A stretch of 64,000 nt of DNA from VRUE01 sp036266075 (GCA_036266075.1 DATANV010000009.1:62001-126000), one strand, 5' to 3'. Shown: positions 19,419-27,906, counted from the first letter of the stretch. Made by a program: numbers and translations. Notes: generated by a model not told the origin, from the letters alone.

Positions 19419-19930
19419 TCAGGAGCATCTCGGTCGCCCTGGCGATCGCCGCCGTTGTGGCGGTCGTCGGCTGCGGCGGCAACGACAGCGGCTCGAACGA
19501 AGGCGGCGCCTACGGTGGCGGGGGCGGCGAAGGCAGCACCGCGAGCAAGCCGGCGAAGAGTGAAGGCGCCGGCGCGCCGGCCGTCGTCTCGGTGGCGAGC
19601 GCTGGGGACGCCGGCAAGGTCCTCGTCGACTCGCGGGGCTTCACGCTCTATTTCTTCAAGAAGGACAAGGGCGGCAAATCCGCCTGCTACGGCGGTTGCG
19701 CCAAGGTCTGGCCGCCGCTGACCGGCACGCCCAAGGGCGAAGGCGGGGCAATGGCATCGAAGCTCGGCACGAGCGAACGCACCGACGGCACCACCCAGGT
19801 GACCTACGCCGGCTGGCCGCTCTACACCTACACGGCCGACGCCAAGCCGGGCGACGTCAAGGGCGCCGACATCGACTCCTTTGGGGCCGAGTGGTACGCG
19901 CTGCACCCGAACGGCAAGGAGGCCGGCTAG
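19415..19930 (+). CDS. Lipoprotein with secreted-repeat domains (Lipoprotein_15-like)
   Basis: 171 aa with lipobox VVGC (Cys20). Two copies of the domain that ends in W-P-P-L or W-P-L-Y are visible: LVDSRGFTLYFFKKDKGGK ... CAKVWPPL and YAGWPLYTYTADAKPGDVK. This matches the secreted repeat of unknown function found in many actinobacterial lipoproteins. It overlaps the anti-sigma gene by 4 bp and is likely an output of the ECF module. Confidence 0.82.
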   Translation: MIRSISVALAIAAVVAVVGCGGNDSGSNEGGAYGGGGGEGSTASKPAKSEGAGAPAVVSVASAGDAGKVLVDSRGFTLYFFKKDKGGKSACYGGCAKVWPPLTGTPKGEGGAMASKLGTSERTDGTTQVTYAGWPLYTYTADAKPGDVKGADIDSFGAEWYALHPNGKEAG

Positions 19931-19939
19931 GGTCTGCCG

Positions 19940-20392
19940 ATGAGCGCCGGCGCCGAGCTGCCCTACGTCGACGAGCTGAGCGTCGAGATCGCGGCCGGCG
20001 CCGGGGTGGTCTGGGAGGCGCTGCTGCGCGCGGCCGAGGCGCCGTTCCGCTCGCCGCTCTCGGCGCGAGCCGCCGGCCTACTCGGCTGCGCCGACCGCGA
20101 GGCGTCCGGCCCGCGCCCCCTCGACGCCGGTTCGGCCTTCCCCGGTTTCCGCGTCGCCCGAGCCGAGCACGCCAGCGAACTCGCGCTGCGCGGTCGTCAC
20201 CGCTTTTCCGACTACGCCCTCACCTTCCGCCTCGACGACCTCGCTGGCGACCGCACCCGCCTGCGGGCTGAAACCCGCGCCGCCTTCCCCGGCCTCAGGG
20301 GCCGCGCCTACCGCACCCTCGTGATCGGCACCCGCCTCCACGTGCTTGCCACGAACCGCGTCCTGCGCGCGGTGCAGCGACGAGCGGCTTGA
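19940..20392 (+). CDS. SRPBCC-like or DUF2867-like protein
   Basis: 150 aa; ATG at 19940, 9 bp after the lipoprotein gene. The pattern SVEIAAGAGVVWEALL ... RHRFSDYALTFRLDDLAGDRTRLRAETRAAFPG ... AYRTLVIGTRLHVLATNRVLRAV fits a START/SRPBCC helix-grip fold. Cytoplasmic, ligand unknown. Probably the last gene of the ECF operon. Confidence 0.65.
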   Translation: MSAGAELPYVDELSVEIAAGAGVVWEALLRAAEAPFRSPLSARAAGLLGCADREASGPRPLDAGSAFPGFRVARAEHASELALRGRHRFSDYALTFRLDDLAGDRTRLRAETRAAFPGLRGRAYRTLVIGTRLHVLATNRVLRAVQRRAA

Positions 20393-20436
20393 CTCGCCCG
20401 GGGATGTGCGCCTGAGAGGGCGGGCCCAGATCGACC

Positions 20437-21177
20437 TCAAACGCCGAGCACGAGACTCAAACCCAGCATTACGGCGGCACCAACGGCGATGCCAATGCTC
20501 GGCCACAGGGGCCGGGAGTCGGCATAGGCCCTTGGCAGCATCTCGACGGCGATCAGCGCCAGCATCGCTCCCGCCGCAAAGGCGAACGAGAAGGGCAGCA
20601 AGCCGCTGGCCTCCTCCACCGCGAGGAAGGCGATCAGGGCGCCGACGGGCTGCGGGGCGCTGGTCGCCACCGCCGCCCAGAACTGGCGGGCGCGGCCGAA
20701 GCCGGCTTCCTGCATAGGGATCGCGACGCTCGTCCCCTCGGGGATGTTCTGGATCCCGATCGCCAGAATCACGAACAGGCTCAGCCCAGCCCGGTCCGAG
20801 GCGAAGGCGGTGCCGACCGCGAGCCCCTCCGGCAGGCTGTGGACGAAGAGGACGAGGAAGACGAGGGCAGAGGTTCGCGTCCCGGGGCCGGTGCGACCCA
20901 TGAAGCCAGCGTCAGGGCTGAAACGCCGGCGGACTGCAACGAGGAAGATGACGCCGACCGCAAAGCCCGCGGCCACCGCGACGACCGAGCCTTCTTCCAA
21001 CCCCGGGATGAGCAGCCCCGCGACGGCGGCCACCCCCATCACCCCCGCGGCGAAGCCAAGCAAGGCCGGCGTCACCCGCTCGGTTCGCTGACCGAAAAGA
21101 AACACCGGAATCGCACCAAGCCCGGTCGCAAGCGCAGTGGCCGAAGCAGCCAGCAGGAGGACGATGACGTCCGGCAT
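20437..21177 (-). CDS. ZIP-family metal transporter
   Basis: 246 aa with about eight hydrophobic segments. The two signature helices are intact: HSLPEGLAVGTAFAS (TM4) and IGIQNIPEGTSVAIPM (TM5), which carry the metal-binding His, Glu and Asn residues. It imports zinc or another divalent metal across the membrane. A His-rich loop is not obvious. It converges on the SRPBCC gene. Confidence 0.88.
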   Translation of the reverse strand: MPDVIVLLLAASATALATGLGAIPVFLFGQRTERVTPALLGFAAGVMGVAAVAGLLIPGLEEGSVVAVAAGFAVGVIFLVAVRRRFSPDAGFMGRTGPGTRTSALVFLVLFVHSLPEGLAVGTAFASDRAGLSLFVILAIGIQNIPEGTSVAIPMQEAGFGRARQFWAAVATSAPQPVGALIAFLAVEEASGLLPFSFAFAAGAMLALIAVEMLPRAYADSRPLWPSIGIAVGAAVMLGLSLVLGV

Positions 21178-21444
21178 TCAACGGGCGCTTACGTAGTGGT
21201 CGCGGACCGCCATCGCACGGCGAAGCATCTCAACTCCCCCCGGCCCCGCCGCCCAGCTCGCGTCAAACGGATTGAGTTCGCCTTTCTTCGCCGTATCCGC
21301 GATAAAAGGCGAACTCACTGGATCCAGGAGCTTGTCTCCTGAACGCGCTCGGTGGCCACCGAGGATCGACTGAGCATCGATCGCGTCAGCGGGACCTCCA
21401 TCGAAGGCCACTCGCAGACCAGCTGCAACTGACGGGGAATTCAA
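21178..21444 (-). CDS. Doubtful small ORF upstream of the ZIP gene
   Basis: An open frame with a TTG start at 21444 ends exactly where the ZIP start codon begins (stop 21180-21178, ATG 21177). The sequence (FDGGPADAIDAQSILGGHRA ... FDASWAAGPGGVEMLRRAMA) has no domain I recognise and may be a degraded gene. Nothing else is visible in 21181-21524. Confidence 0.25.
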   Translation of the reverse strand: MNSPSVAAGLRVAFDGGPADAIDAQSILGGHRARSGDKLLDPVSSPFIADTAKKGELNPFDASWAAGPGGVEMLRRAMAVRDHYVSAR

Positions 21445-21524
21445 TCCCGAGCCGCAGCATCTCCGGTAGAAGCCCCCGTCTCCTTGGCCGCCTCGGTCGG
21501 CAAACCGTTCGCGCTCTCAGAGGG

Positions 21525-22838
21525 CTACCCGGAACCGAGCACCTCGGCCATCGCGGCCTCGTACTGCTCCTCGCTCAACGCCCCCTTCTCCTTCAGGGCC
21601 GTGATCCGCTCCAGTTGGTCGATTTTGCTTTCTCGCGGCGGGGCCTGTGGCTCCGCTCGCCCTGGAATGGACGCCCGCACTCGATCCCCGAACCCCCCGA
21701 AGGTCGCGTCCGGGAATTCGACGCCGGCCTGGCGCCGCAGAGCCTCCGTCCCGAGCACCATCAGCGCCGCCAGCAGGAGGAGTCCGAGCGGTTTCTCGAA
21801 GGCGGCAACCGGCGCCCAGAGGACGAGCACGAGGAAGATGAAGGCAACCACGGCGTAGGTCGCGCCCCGTCGCTCCCGCAGGTAGGGAGCGGCCTCGCGT
21901 CGCAACGCCGTGGCGATGCGGGTCGGTCCCGCAAGCCAGGCGGCGAAGACGAGGAGGATGCCAAAGGTGATCGCTGAGACGGCGACGGTCACCAGCAGCG
22001 CGGTGCCGATGCTCCAGACGGCTTCCACGGCGGGCTTGACCGATTCGTTGCCCGCTAAAGCGTCGATCACCGTGTTCCCGGCGATCCCTCGAAGGAGGAG
22101 GCTGAGAACCCCGGCAACGACGAAGCCGAAGCCGACCGAGCGCAACGCCCGCCTGCGGCGCGGCCCGGCGAGGAAGATCGCCAGTCCATAGAGGAATACC
22201 GCCAGGAGGGTGAGAACGATCGGCAGGCGCCTGACAAGCTTGCTGATGTCCTGCGCCGCGGAGAGCTGATCGGACTTGAGGATCGTCAGCTGGCCGGCAT
22301 CGGGCGGGACTTTCGAGGCGAGCTTGCCGGCGACCCCGAGCTGGCCGCCGCTTTCTGAGACCAGTGCTTTGAGATCCAGGGTGACTTCGCCACCGCTGGT
22401 CGAGACCGCCGAGCCCTCGTCGTTCAAGATCTTCAGCAGCGTTTCGTGGGCGCCGCGGTTCGCCGCGCTCCAGAGGCTTTCGGCCTGAGAGGTTTCCAGC
22501 GCCCTTTCGGCCACTTGGGGAGCGAGCTGATTCAGAGCCCCGGCGGCTGGACCGGCCAGGGGCGCGAGACGCGGCGGGAACGTTTTTTCCAGTTCGCCCT
22601 GCACGTCCACGCTGGCGAAGAGCTGGTCGGCGAGGTAGTTGGAGAGCTGGGACTTGACCTCCCCGTTCTGGAGGAGCTTGTCGCTCGTCTTGACCCAGTT
22701 GTCGGTGTTGAGCGCCTGGCGGTTGATCCAGATCGAGAAGATGGCGAGGAACGTGATCAGCGTGGCCAGGACGAGAAGTGCCGCGACGATGCGAGGGTGT
22801 CCTGAAGCACGTTCCCGGCTAGAGCCCTCGGATGCGAT
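21525..22838 (-). CDS. Multi-pass membrane protein with C-terminal SHOCT domain; start unresolved
   Basis: The frame stays open to 22847 and encodes an N-terminal membrane helix (IVAALLVLATLITFLAIFSI) followed by NTDNWVKTSDKLLQNGEV and the LFASVDVQGELEK region; such an N-terminus is characteristic of this actinobacterial family. The first canonical start (GTG at 22610) would remove the helix, and no ATG, GTG or TTG lies upstream in frame before the TAG at 22848-22850. An ATC at 22836-22838 is one possibility and is used here. Four more membrane helices follow, and the last about 35 residues (IDQLERITALKEKGALSEEQ) are a SHOCT domain. Confidence 0.6.
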   Translation of the reverse strand: MASEGSSRERASGHPRIVAALLVLATLITFLAIFSIWINRQALNTDNWVKTSDKLLQNGEVKSQLSNYLADQLFASVDVQGELEKTFPPRLAPLAGPAAGALNQLAPQVAERALETSQAESLWSAANRGAHETLLKILNDEGSAVSTSGGEVTLDLKALVSESGGQLGVAGKLASKVPPDAGQLTILKSDQLSAAQDISKLVRRLPIVLTLLAVFLYGLAIFLAGPRRRRALRSVGFGFVVAGVLSLLLRGIAGNTVIDALAGNESVKPAVEAVWSIGTALLVTVAVSAITFGILLVFAAWLAGPTRIATALRREAAPYLRERRGATYAVVAFIFLVLVLWAPVAAFEKPLGLLLLAALMVLGTEALRRQAGVEFPDATFGGFGDRVRASIPGRAEPQAPPRESKIDQLERITALKEKGALSEEQYEAAMAEVLGSG

Positions 22839-22962
22839 GTCCCGAGCCTAACGCGGATCGAACGGCTGCGCGAGCGGCATTCGCAACCCCGTGAGTCGGC
22901 GCGCTAGTCCGTTGGATCCTGATTCCAATCCGCCTGTGCGGTCAGCGTGCGAGGGCTCGCCT

Positions 22963-23095
22963 GTGACCGAGATCGAGGGAGGCGAGGCCCCGCCGAAGGA
23001 AGATCGGGCAGTTCTCGACTTGCCATCCTGCTGGCGATGGCAATGTTCGTACTCGTCGTCGACACGTCGCTGATGAACGTGTCGATCTCGGCGGT
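22963..23095 (+). pseudogene. 5' remnant of a DHA2-type MFS transporter, frameshifted
   Basis: A GTG at 22963 begins TEIEGGEAPPKEDRAVL. The reading then continues in another frame, about 23019, as LAILLAMAMFVLVVDTSLMN and VSISAV, the first membrane helix and motif D1 of 14-helix MFS drug transporters. After about 23095 the similarity stops and an unrelated small-protein region begins. Only the first helix of a normally 500-residue protein is left. Confidence 0.6.
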
Positions 23096-23152
23096 GGACA
23101 AGCTGCTCGCCGATGAGCCACAGGCAACCCAGGACGAGACATCGTCTGGACG

Positions 23153-23389
23153 ATGCTTGTCTTCTTCGGGCTGGTGATCTGGATCGGCCTCCTGTTCAAC
23201 GTCTGCGGCGACCTCTTCCGCCGCCATGACATCTCGGGCTGGGCCAAGGCGGGCTGGTGCCTGCTGGCGATCGCCCTGCCCTACGTCGGCGTGCTTATCT
23301 ACCTCGGCACGCAGGGCTCGGGAATGGCCGAGCGCAGCGCCGCGCAGACGATGGCCGCCCAAGCGCTAGACGCCGCTCTCCACGGCTAG
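23153..23389 (+). CDS. Two-helix membrane protein lacking its usual SHOCT tail
   Basis: 78 aa; ATG at 23153 (MLVFFGLVIWIGLLFNVCGD). The pattern LFRRHDISGWAKAGWCLLAI ALPYVGVLIYL matches small PLDc_N-like two-helix membrane proteins that normally end in a SHOCT domain. Here the protein stops soon after MAERSAAQ. In-frame codons just before the ATG (DIVWT) match the family, so the N-terminus may have been cut by the rearrangement that truncated the MFS gene. Its end overlaps the DUF2252 gene by 24 bp. Confidence 0.6.
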   Translation: MLVFFGLVIWIGLLFNVCGDLFRRHDISGWAKAGWCLLAIALPYVGVLIYLGTQGSGMAERSAAQTMAAQALDAALHG

Positions 23390-24793
23390 GTGCCCGTCAC
23401 GCTGGGCACCTAGCAGCACCCCGTAATCCGCCTCGTTCTGATCCGCGTAGGCCTCGGCGAACTCGGCGATCGCTCGGTCGAAGGTGTCGCTCTTGCCCAG
23501 ATAACCGGCGATCATCTGCCGGTCGCCGGCGCGGGCGTGGGCGCGGGCGAGGCTCCAGCCGCAGAGGCCGGCGTAGCCGGCCATCGTCTCTGGTCCCATC
23601 GACTCGATCTCCGCTGATCCCTTGCCGTCCCAAAGCTGGCGGACATAGAAGTCACGCTTCTTGCCGTCAAGACCCTCTGCCGTCAGCCAGCCGAGCAGGA
23701 CATCGCCTGCCGCCTGCGTAAGCCGCTGACCCGCGACCACTCTGTGGCCGTGGTGGCGGTAACGGCTGGCGCCCGCGAAGGGCTCAAGCACAGACGGTCC
23801 GGCTTCCTTGATCTGAAGGAAGAGTGGGTCGCCTTCATCGCGGCCGAGCATCAGGGCAATAAAGGCACGGGTGCCGACGCTGCCTACGCCGACGACCTTG
23901 TGGGCGGCATCGACGTAGTGGTAGCGCTCGGCGAGCTCCCTGGCCTGTTCATCGAGGGTCTTCCGGTACTCGCCGACCAGGTGCTGCATCCGGGCGGCGA
24001 TCTCGGCGACGTCCTGGCCTTCGCGTTCGGCCAGCTCGGCGATCGGAACCAGCAGCGGTGGGCGGCTGGCAATTCGAAGCTCGCCGTCCTTGGACTCGGT
24101 GAGCTTTTCGAGCGCTCGCAGGCTGTCCTTGTTGCGGGCCTTCGCAATATTCTTCTCCAGCCGGCGCCGATCTTCCTTGGACACCCTGTGTTGCCAGCGA
24201 GCCTCGATATCGCCGACGGCGAGGCGTGAGTACCAGACGTCGATCTCGTTCATCGCAGCAAACTCGGCCATCGCGGTCCGGTAGGCGCTGACGCTCGCCA
24301 GCACTGCGGCCTGGCGCTCGGCGTCCTTGAAGCCACGGTCGCGAGCGCCGATGGCAACGCTGGCAGCGAGCCGCTTGACGTCCCACTCAAACGGGCCGGG
24401 CAACGTCTCATCGAAGTCGTTGATGTCGAAGACGAGCTGGCGGTCGGGGGCCTGGAAGACACCGAAGTTCGAGAGGTGTGCGTCACCGCAGAGCTGGACG
24501 CGAAGGCCGGAGTCGGGACTCGCGGCCAGGTCGGCGGCCATGATTGCGGCGGCGCCCCGGTAGAAGGTGAAAGCAGAGGCGAGCATGCGCCCGTAGCGGA
24601 CGGGAATCAACTCGGGAACGCGGGTCTTGTCCTGCTCGGCAAGGACCTCTAGTGGGCCAACCCTGTCGGGACCTGGCTCCCAGTCCGCGTGCGAGGAGCG
24701 GGAAACAATCTTCCTCGCCCCCTTGCCCCGGGCCGCAGCCTCTCGAGGGGAGAGCTTGGCAGCGGGGGTGTCCTTCTCGGTGCTCGCGTGCAT
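23366..24793 (-). CDS. DUF2252 family protein (kinase-like fold)
   Basis: ATG at 24793 (MHASTEKD) gives 475 aa. Signature segments are CGDAHLSNFGVF and VFDINDFDETLPGPFEWDVKRLAAS, which match DUF2252, a family with a distant protein-kinase-like fold. Further family segments are VGVGSVGTRAFIALMLGRDE and CGWSLARAHARAGD. The function is not established; a small-molecule phosphotransfer role is inferred from the GDAHxxN and DxD motifs. Convergent with the gene at 23153-23389. Confidence 0.85.
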   Translation of the reverse strand: MHASTEKDTPAAKLSPREAAARGKGARKIVSRSSHADWEPGPDRVGPLEVLAEQDKTRVPELIPVRYGRMLASAFTFYRGAAAIMAADLAASPDSGLRVQLCGDAHLSNFGVFQAPDRQLVFDINDFDETLPGPFEWDVKRLAASVAIGARDRGFKDAERQAAVLASVSAYRTAMAEFAAMNEIDVWYSRLAVGDIEARWQHRVSKEDRRRLEKNIAKARNKDSLRALEKLTESKDGELRIASRPPLLVPIAELAEREGQDVAEIAARMQHLVGEYRKTLDEQARELAERYHYVDAAHKVVGVGSVGTRAFIALMLGRDEGDPLFLQIKEAGPSVLEPFAGASRYRHHGHRVVAGQRLTQAAGDVLLGWLTAEGLDGKKRDFYVRQLWDGKGSAEIESMGPETMAGYAGLCGWSLARAHARAGDRQMIAGYLGKSDTFDRAIAEFAEAYADQNEADYGVLLGAQRDGHLAVESGV

Positions 24794-25011
24794 CCGGGGG
24801 CCTTTCAGGAGGGAGGCGCTCGCGGTCGGGCGCGCCTTGTGAGGCAAGTATCCCTCCGAGGCGCTACTTCGAGAGGGTTCCTGTCTTCGGCGTCGAATCA
24901 GAAGTGCTGAATTTCACAACCGCTCCGCGCTGTCGAAGGACCGAGCAAGGCTGCTTGGTCGACATTCGCTCGGTCGCCCAGGAAAGGGCGCCGACTAGGA
25001 AAGGAATCCAT

Positions 25012-25395
25012 ATGAGGGGTGCTGGCCGAGCTGCTTTCGTTGCCATCCTGCTCTTGATCGCGGGCTCGCTCAACGTCATCTATGGCATCGCAGCGATCGG
25101 CGATGCAAGCTTTTTCGTGGACAACACCCGGTACGTGTTCTCAAGCCTCCACACCTGGGGCTGGATCACCCTCATTCTGGGAGTCGTTCAGCTCTGCGGT
25201 GGATTCTCTCTGCTCGCCGGCAACACGTTCGGACGGGTCATCGGGCTGATCGCCGCGTCGTTGGGCGCAATCGGCGCCCTCCTCGCAGTCGGCGGCGCCT
25301 TTCCGTTCTGGTCGTTGGGGATCTTCGCCCTCTGCGTGATCTGCATTCACGGCCTCGTCGTCTACGGCGAGGACGAGCCCGTAAGCCGAGTCTAG
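25012..25395 (+). CDS. DUF7144-family four-helix membrane protein
   Basis: 127 aa; ATG at 25012 after AGGAAAGGA. Four membrane helices. The segments LNVIYGIAAIGDASFF and LHTWGWITLILGVVQL are shared with a paralogue at 42437-42823 in this window (LNIVYGIAAIGDSKFF and LHTWGWVMLIIGVLEI). The family is common in actinobacteria and has no assigned function. Followed by a strong hairpin. Confidence 0.82.
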   Translation: MRGAGRAAFVAILLLIAGSLNVIYGIAAIGDASFFVDNTRYVFSSLHTWGWITLILGVVQLCGGFSLLAGNTFGRVIGLIAASLGAIGALLAVGGAFPFWSLGIFALCVICIHGLVVYGEDEPVSRV

Positions 25396-25403
25396 AACGC
25401 CTC

Positions 25404-25436
25404 AGAGGAGCTCGGCCGATGCGGCCGGGCTCCTCT
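25404..25436. terminator. Bidirectional hairpin terminator
   Basis: AGAGGAGCTCGGCC (25404-25417) pairs with GGCCGGGCTCCTCT (25423-25436): 14 bp with one G-T wobble and loop GATGC. It sits between the convergent ends of the DUF7144 gene and the SHOCT gene. There is no long T run. Confidence 0.65.
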
Positions 25437-25444
25437 ATGCAGCC

Positions 25445-25708
25445 CTAGCCGAGCAGCTTGGCCTTCTGGGCGGCGAACTCCTCCTCGGTGAGGATTCCCT
25501 GGCTTTTGAGCTCACCCAGCTCCTTGAGCTGATCGATCGTCGACGCTGCGGCGGGCTGAGGCGGAGCTTGCGCGGCCTGTGGCTGCTGCGGAGGCGCTTC
25601 CTGCTCGGCCCAGCGCTCACCCTGGCGTTTGGAGACGCGATTGCTGACGGCGGTCGCGGTCCCGGCAACGACGGCGGTCCGCGCGACACCTCGAAGTAGT
25701 CCTGGCAT
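25445..25708 (-). CDS. SHOCT-domain small protein
   Basis: 87 aa. A hydrophobic N-terminus (LLRGVARTAVVAGTATAVSN) is followed by a Pro/Gln/Ala-rich linker and a C-terminal SHOCT motif (IDQLKELGELKSQGILTEEE FAAQKAKLL). SHOCT is a short oligomerisation or regulatory helix pair. It is transcribed 18 bp after the DUF6325 gene, a frequent pairing in actinobacteria. Confidence 0.82.
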   Translation of the reverse strand: MPGLLRGVARTAVVAGTATAVSNRVSKRQGERWAEQEAPPQQPQAAQAPPQPAAASTIDQLKELGELKSQGILTEEEFAAQKAKLLG

Positions 25709-25726
25709 CGTTCTCTCCTTTGCTGC

Positions 25727-26140
25727 TCAGGCCTCGGCCGCGTCGAGCGCGGCGAGGACGGCTTGGACGGGGATGCGGCCACTGGCGACGAGCTGGCCGC
25801 CGGAGCGGCGCACGGCACTCGCGAAGGGCGCCGCCCAGGTGTTCTCGAAGACGAGCAGGGCAGCCGAGGTGCCGGGCTCCAGCGCCCCGCCGGCCTCGGC
25901 GATGTCTTCGTCGGACAGCAGCCCGGAGGAGGCGCCCTCGAAGATCGCCAGCTCCGCCACCTCGCCGCCGACATCGGCGATCTCGAGGCCAGCGACCGAA
26001 CCGTCCTCGGCTTTGGCGATGAAGGTGAGGTCGAGGATTCGGATCAGCCCGCGGTCGACCAACTCGACCAGGTGCGGCGCCACCTCGCCGTTCGGTTGGC
26101 GGCCCGGCCACTCGACGAGGATGTAGTCGATCGGACCCAT
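25727..26140 (-). CDS. DUF6325 family protein
   Basis: ATG at 26140 (MGPIDYILVEWPGRQPNGEV) gives 137 aa; an upstream start at 26275 would add non-conserved residues. The pattern LVELVDRGLIRILDLTFIAK ... LSDEDIAEAGGALEPGTSAA LLVFENTWAAPF is that of the DUF6325/DUF1269-like cytoplasmic protein family. It is paired with a SHOCT gene. Function unknown. Confidence 0.8.
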   Translation of the reverse strand: MGPIDYILVEWPGRQPNGEVAPHLVELVDRGLIRILDLTFIAKAEDGSVAGLEIADVGGEVAELAIFEGASSGLLSDEDIAEAGGALEPGTSAALLVFENTWAAPFASAVRRSGGQLVASGRIPVQAVLAALDAAEA

Positions 26141-26499
26141 CTCGTTGAACTCTTCGACGCTCAAGCCGCTCCCTTCGTCGCGATCAAAGTTAGCCGGATG
26201 AACCGGCTGACGCAGACTAGCCGCTGGGCGTTGCAGCCCCAGGGCCGGGTCGAGGAGCGGCGCTGTCTGGACCATTCTGCAAGCGCTTCCCTAACGGCAT
26301 CCTGGAAGAGCTGCTAGGGCACTGGGTTCCCGGCCCCGCGATCCACAGCGGCGCGGCAACACGGCGGCAACAGGATGCAGGCGCGGTGCAGGATCGGCGG
26401 CGCTTGCGCGACTCGAGGAGACGCCGCTGCTGTTACCGCCGTGTTGCCGAAAACGAGGTTCATGGCCTCGTCACGGACGGATTTGGCTTTCCAGAGCCA
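26141..26499. other. Gene-free stretch upstream of the left att site
   Basis: No convincing gene lies between the DUF6325 start and the tRNA-Glu fragment. It holds the inverted repeat at 26354-26449; otherwise I see nothing I can name. Confidence 0.5.
26354..26449. repeat. 20-bp inverted repeat, 56-bp spacer
   Basis: CGGCAACACGGCGGCAACAG at 26354-26373 and CTGTTACCGCCGTGTTGCCG at 26430-26449 are reverse complements with one mismatch. The unit is 96 bp, in a gene-free region 50 bp outside the tRNA-Glu-derived repeat. It could be a structured RNA, a small MITE, or a recombination-related structure. Confidence 0.6.
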
Positions 26500-26541
26500 T
26501 ACCGCTACGGGGATTCGAACCCCGGTTTCCGGACTGAGAAT
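26500..26541. repeat. Left attachment site (tRNA-Glu 3' fragment)
   Basis: A 42-bp copy of the tRNA-Glu 3' end, from the discriminator base into the anticodon stem, identical to 37341-37382. Beyond it the sequence (TTGGCTCTAG) no longer matches the tRNA 5' half, so this is not a working tRNA. Confidence 0.88.
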
Positions 26542-26624
26542 TGGCTCTAGCAAGCCATTTGCGGTCGATTTGTGCCTGCTGAGCCTAGGGAGTTCGGCTG
26601 AGTTCAGCCTAGATCGGTGGAATC

Positions 26625-26645
26625 GGGGACATATTTCGGGACACG
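26625..26645. repeat. Left arm-type repeat of the element
   Basis: GGGGACATATTTCGGGACACG; the right end carries a copy at 37258-37278 that differs at three positions, in the same orientation. The two copies lie 83 and 62 bp inside the att repeats. They may be integrase or excisionase binding sites. Confidence 0.5.
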
Positions 26646-26865
26646 GTTGCAACCCGAGCGGGCGCGACTTTAGGCATACGAAGCTCCTGCCAAGGGTCGC
26701 CGTCTTCGAGCCCCATCGCATTGACCGGCCTGACCACAAGCTTCCTTGGTGACGGCATGCGGGTAGCTTGACCGAGCGCCATACCTTCGCTCAGACCACG
26801 CTTGATGGGGACTTGATGAGTTCCCGTAGCCGCATGACGCCGTTTTCTCAGATATAAGTCGGGCC

Positions 26866-27906
26866 ATGGATAATCACTGGGGGGACCTGTTCGACAGTTT
26901 TGTCGATGCAGCACTTCATACGGAGGACGATTCGGTAAGCCGAGAGGAGATCCTTGCCTGTATAGACGGCGGAACTCTCGTACCGGGGCGCTATATGTAC
27001 TCAAGTGACCTTGGAGCCAAAAACTGGATTCGTCTCTGCAATGAGCCCATGTATAGGCATCAGCACGAAACGGTCGCGTTTTGGGCAAACTCAGGTGGTC
27101 AGGAGATTGCGAAACTAGTCCACGAACATATTGACGGCGACGATCTCGACTACGTCAGCCTCGGACCAGGAGACGGCGAGAAGGACGCCGAGTTGATTGG
27201 CCACTGGCTTGGCGTGCCTGGGATGGACATCTTCTACTACCCCTACGACATCAGCAACCTGCTCGTCTCGAAGGCTGTACGGACGGTGCGTGAACGGGTC
27301 CCTAAATCGAAAGTCGGGCTTCGGATCAAGGCCGTGCTCGCCGATTTCAATCACCTCAATGCAGTTAGCGAAGTCTTCGCGCATCGCGAGAGCCCCAATG
27401 TCATCGCTCTCCTCAACAGCTTGGGGAATCTGAGCGACGAGCGAAAATTTCTTCAGAGGCTCAGATCGCAGATGTCTGACAAAGATCTACTGGTGCTGGA
27501 GGTTCGCCTTAGACAGGAGGGGCAGGGTCCACAAGATGAGCTATCAGAGTTGATAGATGGACATGCCGCGCTTCGTTTCGACTTCGGCGCACTAGAGAGC
27601 TATCTAGGCGTGCCATTCGAAGCCGACAAGATGGTCGTCAAACATGGTCAGCCAAAAATTAGCTCGATTGCAGATACGGCAACGACGATTGTCAGCCGCA
27701 CGACACTTAAGTTTCAGGACCGCGACCTCCCTGATGCAAGGTTGATTTATATCCACCAGTACGAGGAGCAGGCATTCCTGAAGGCCCTCGGCGGAATGGG
27801 CTTTGAGGTTCTAAAGTCGATGCGCAGTGGGAAGGATGAGGAATTCTTGGTATGTGTAGCTCGCCGAAAGCGCACCATAGTAGAGCGTATTACTCGAGCT
27901 GGCTAA
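26866..27906 (+). CDS. EgtD-like SAM-dependent methyltransferase
   Basis: 346 aa. The SAM-binding region LGPGDGEKDAELIGHWL and the following YYPYDISNLLVSKAV resemble EgtD/histidine Nα-methyltransferase (which has LGSGTSEKT and PVDVS). Later family-like segments are NVIALLNSLGNLSDERKFLQ and LLVLEVRLRQEG. Its composition is AT-richer than the flanks. It lies in the mobile element's cargo end and converges with the membrane/HEPN-like gene with a 17-bp overlap. The substrate is unknown; ergothioneine partner genes are absent. Confidence 0.7.
   Translation: MDNHWGDLFDSFVDAALHTEDDSVSREEILACIDGGTLVPGRYMYSSDLGAKNWIRLCNEPMYRHQHETVAFWANSGGQEIAKLVHEHIDGDDLDYVSLGPGDGEKDAELIGHWLGVPGMDIFYYPYDISNLLVSKAVRTVRERVPKSKVGLRIKAVLADFNHLNAVSEVFAHRESPNVIALLNSLGNLSDERKFLQRLRSQMSDKDLLVLEVRLRQEGQGPQDELSELIDGHAALRFDFGALESYLGVPFEADKMVVKHGQPKISSIADTATTIVSRTTLKFQDRDLPDARLIYIHQYEEQAFLKALGGMGFEVLKSMRSGKDEEFLVCVARRKRTIVERITRAG

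Noticed and set aside
26314..26739. A 141-codon minus-strand frame across the left att site
   Set aside because: It crosses the tRNA-Glu fragment and arm repeat, and shows no domain.
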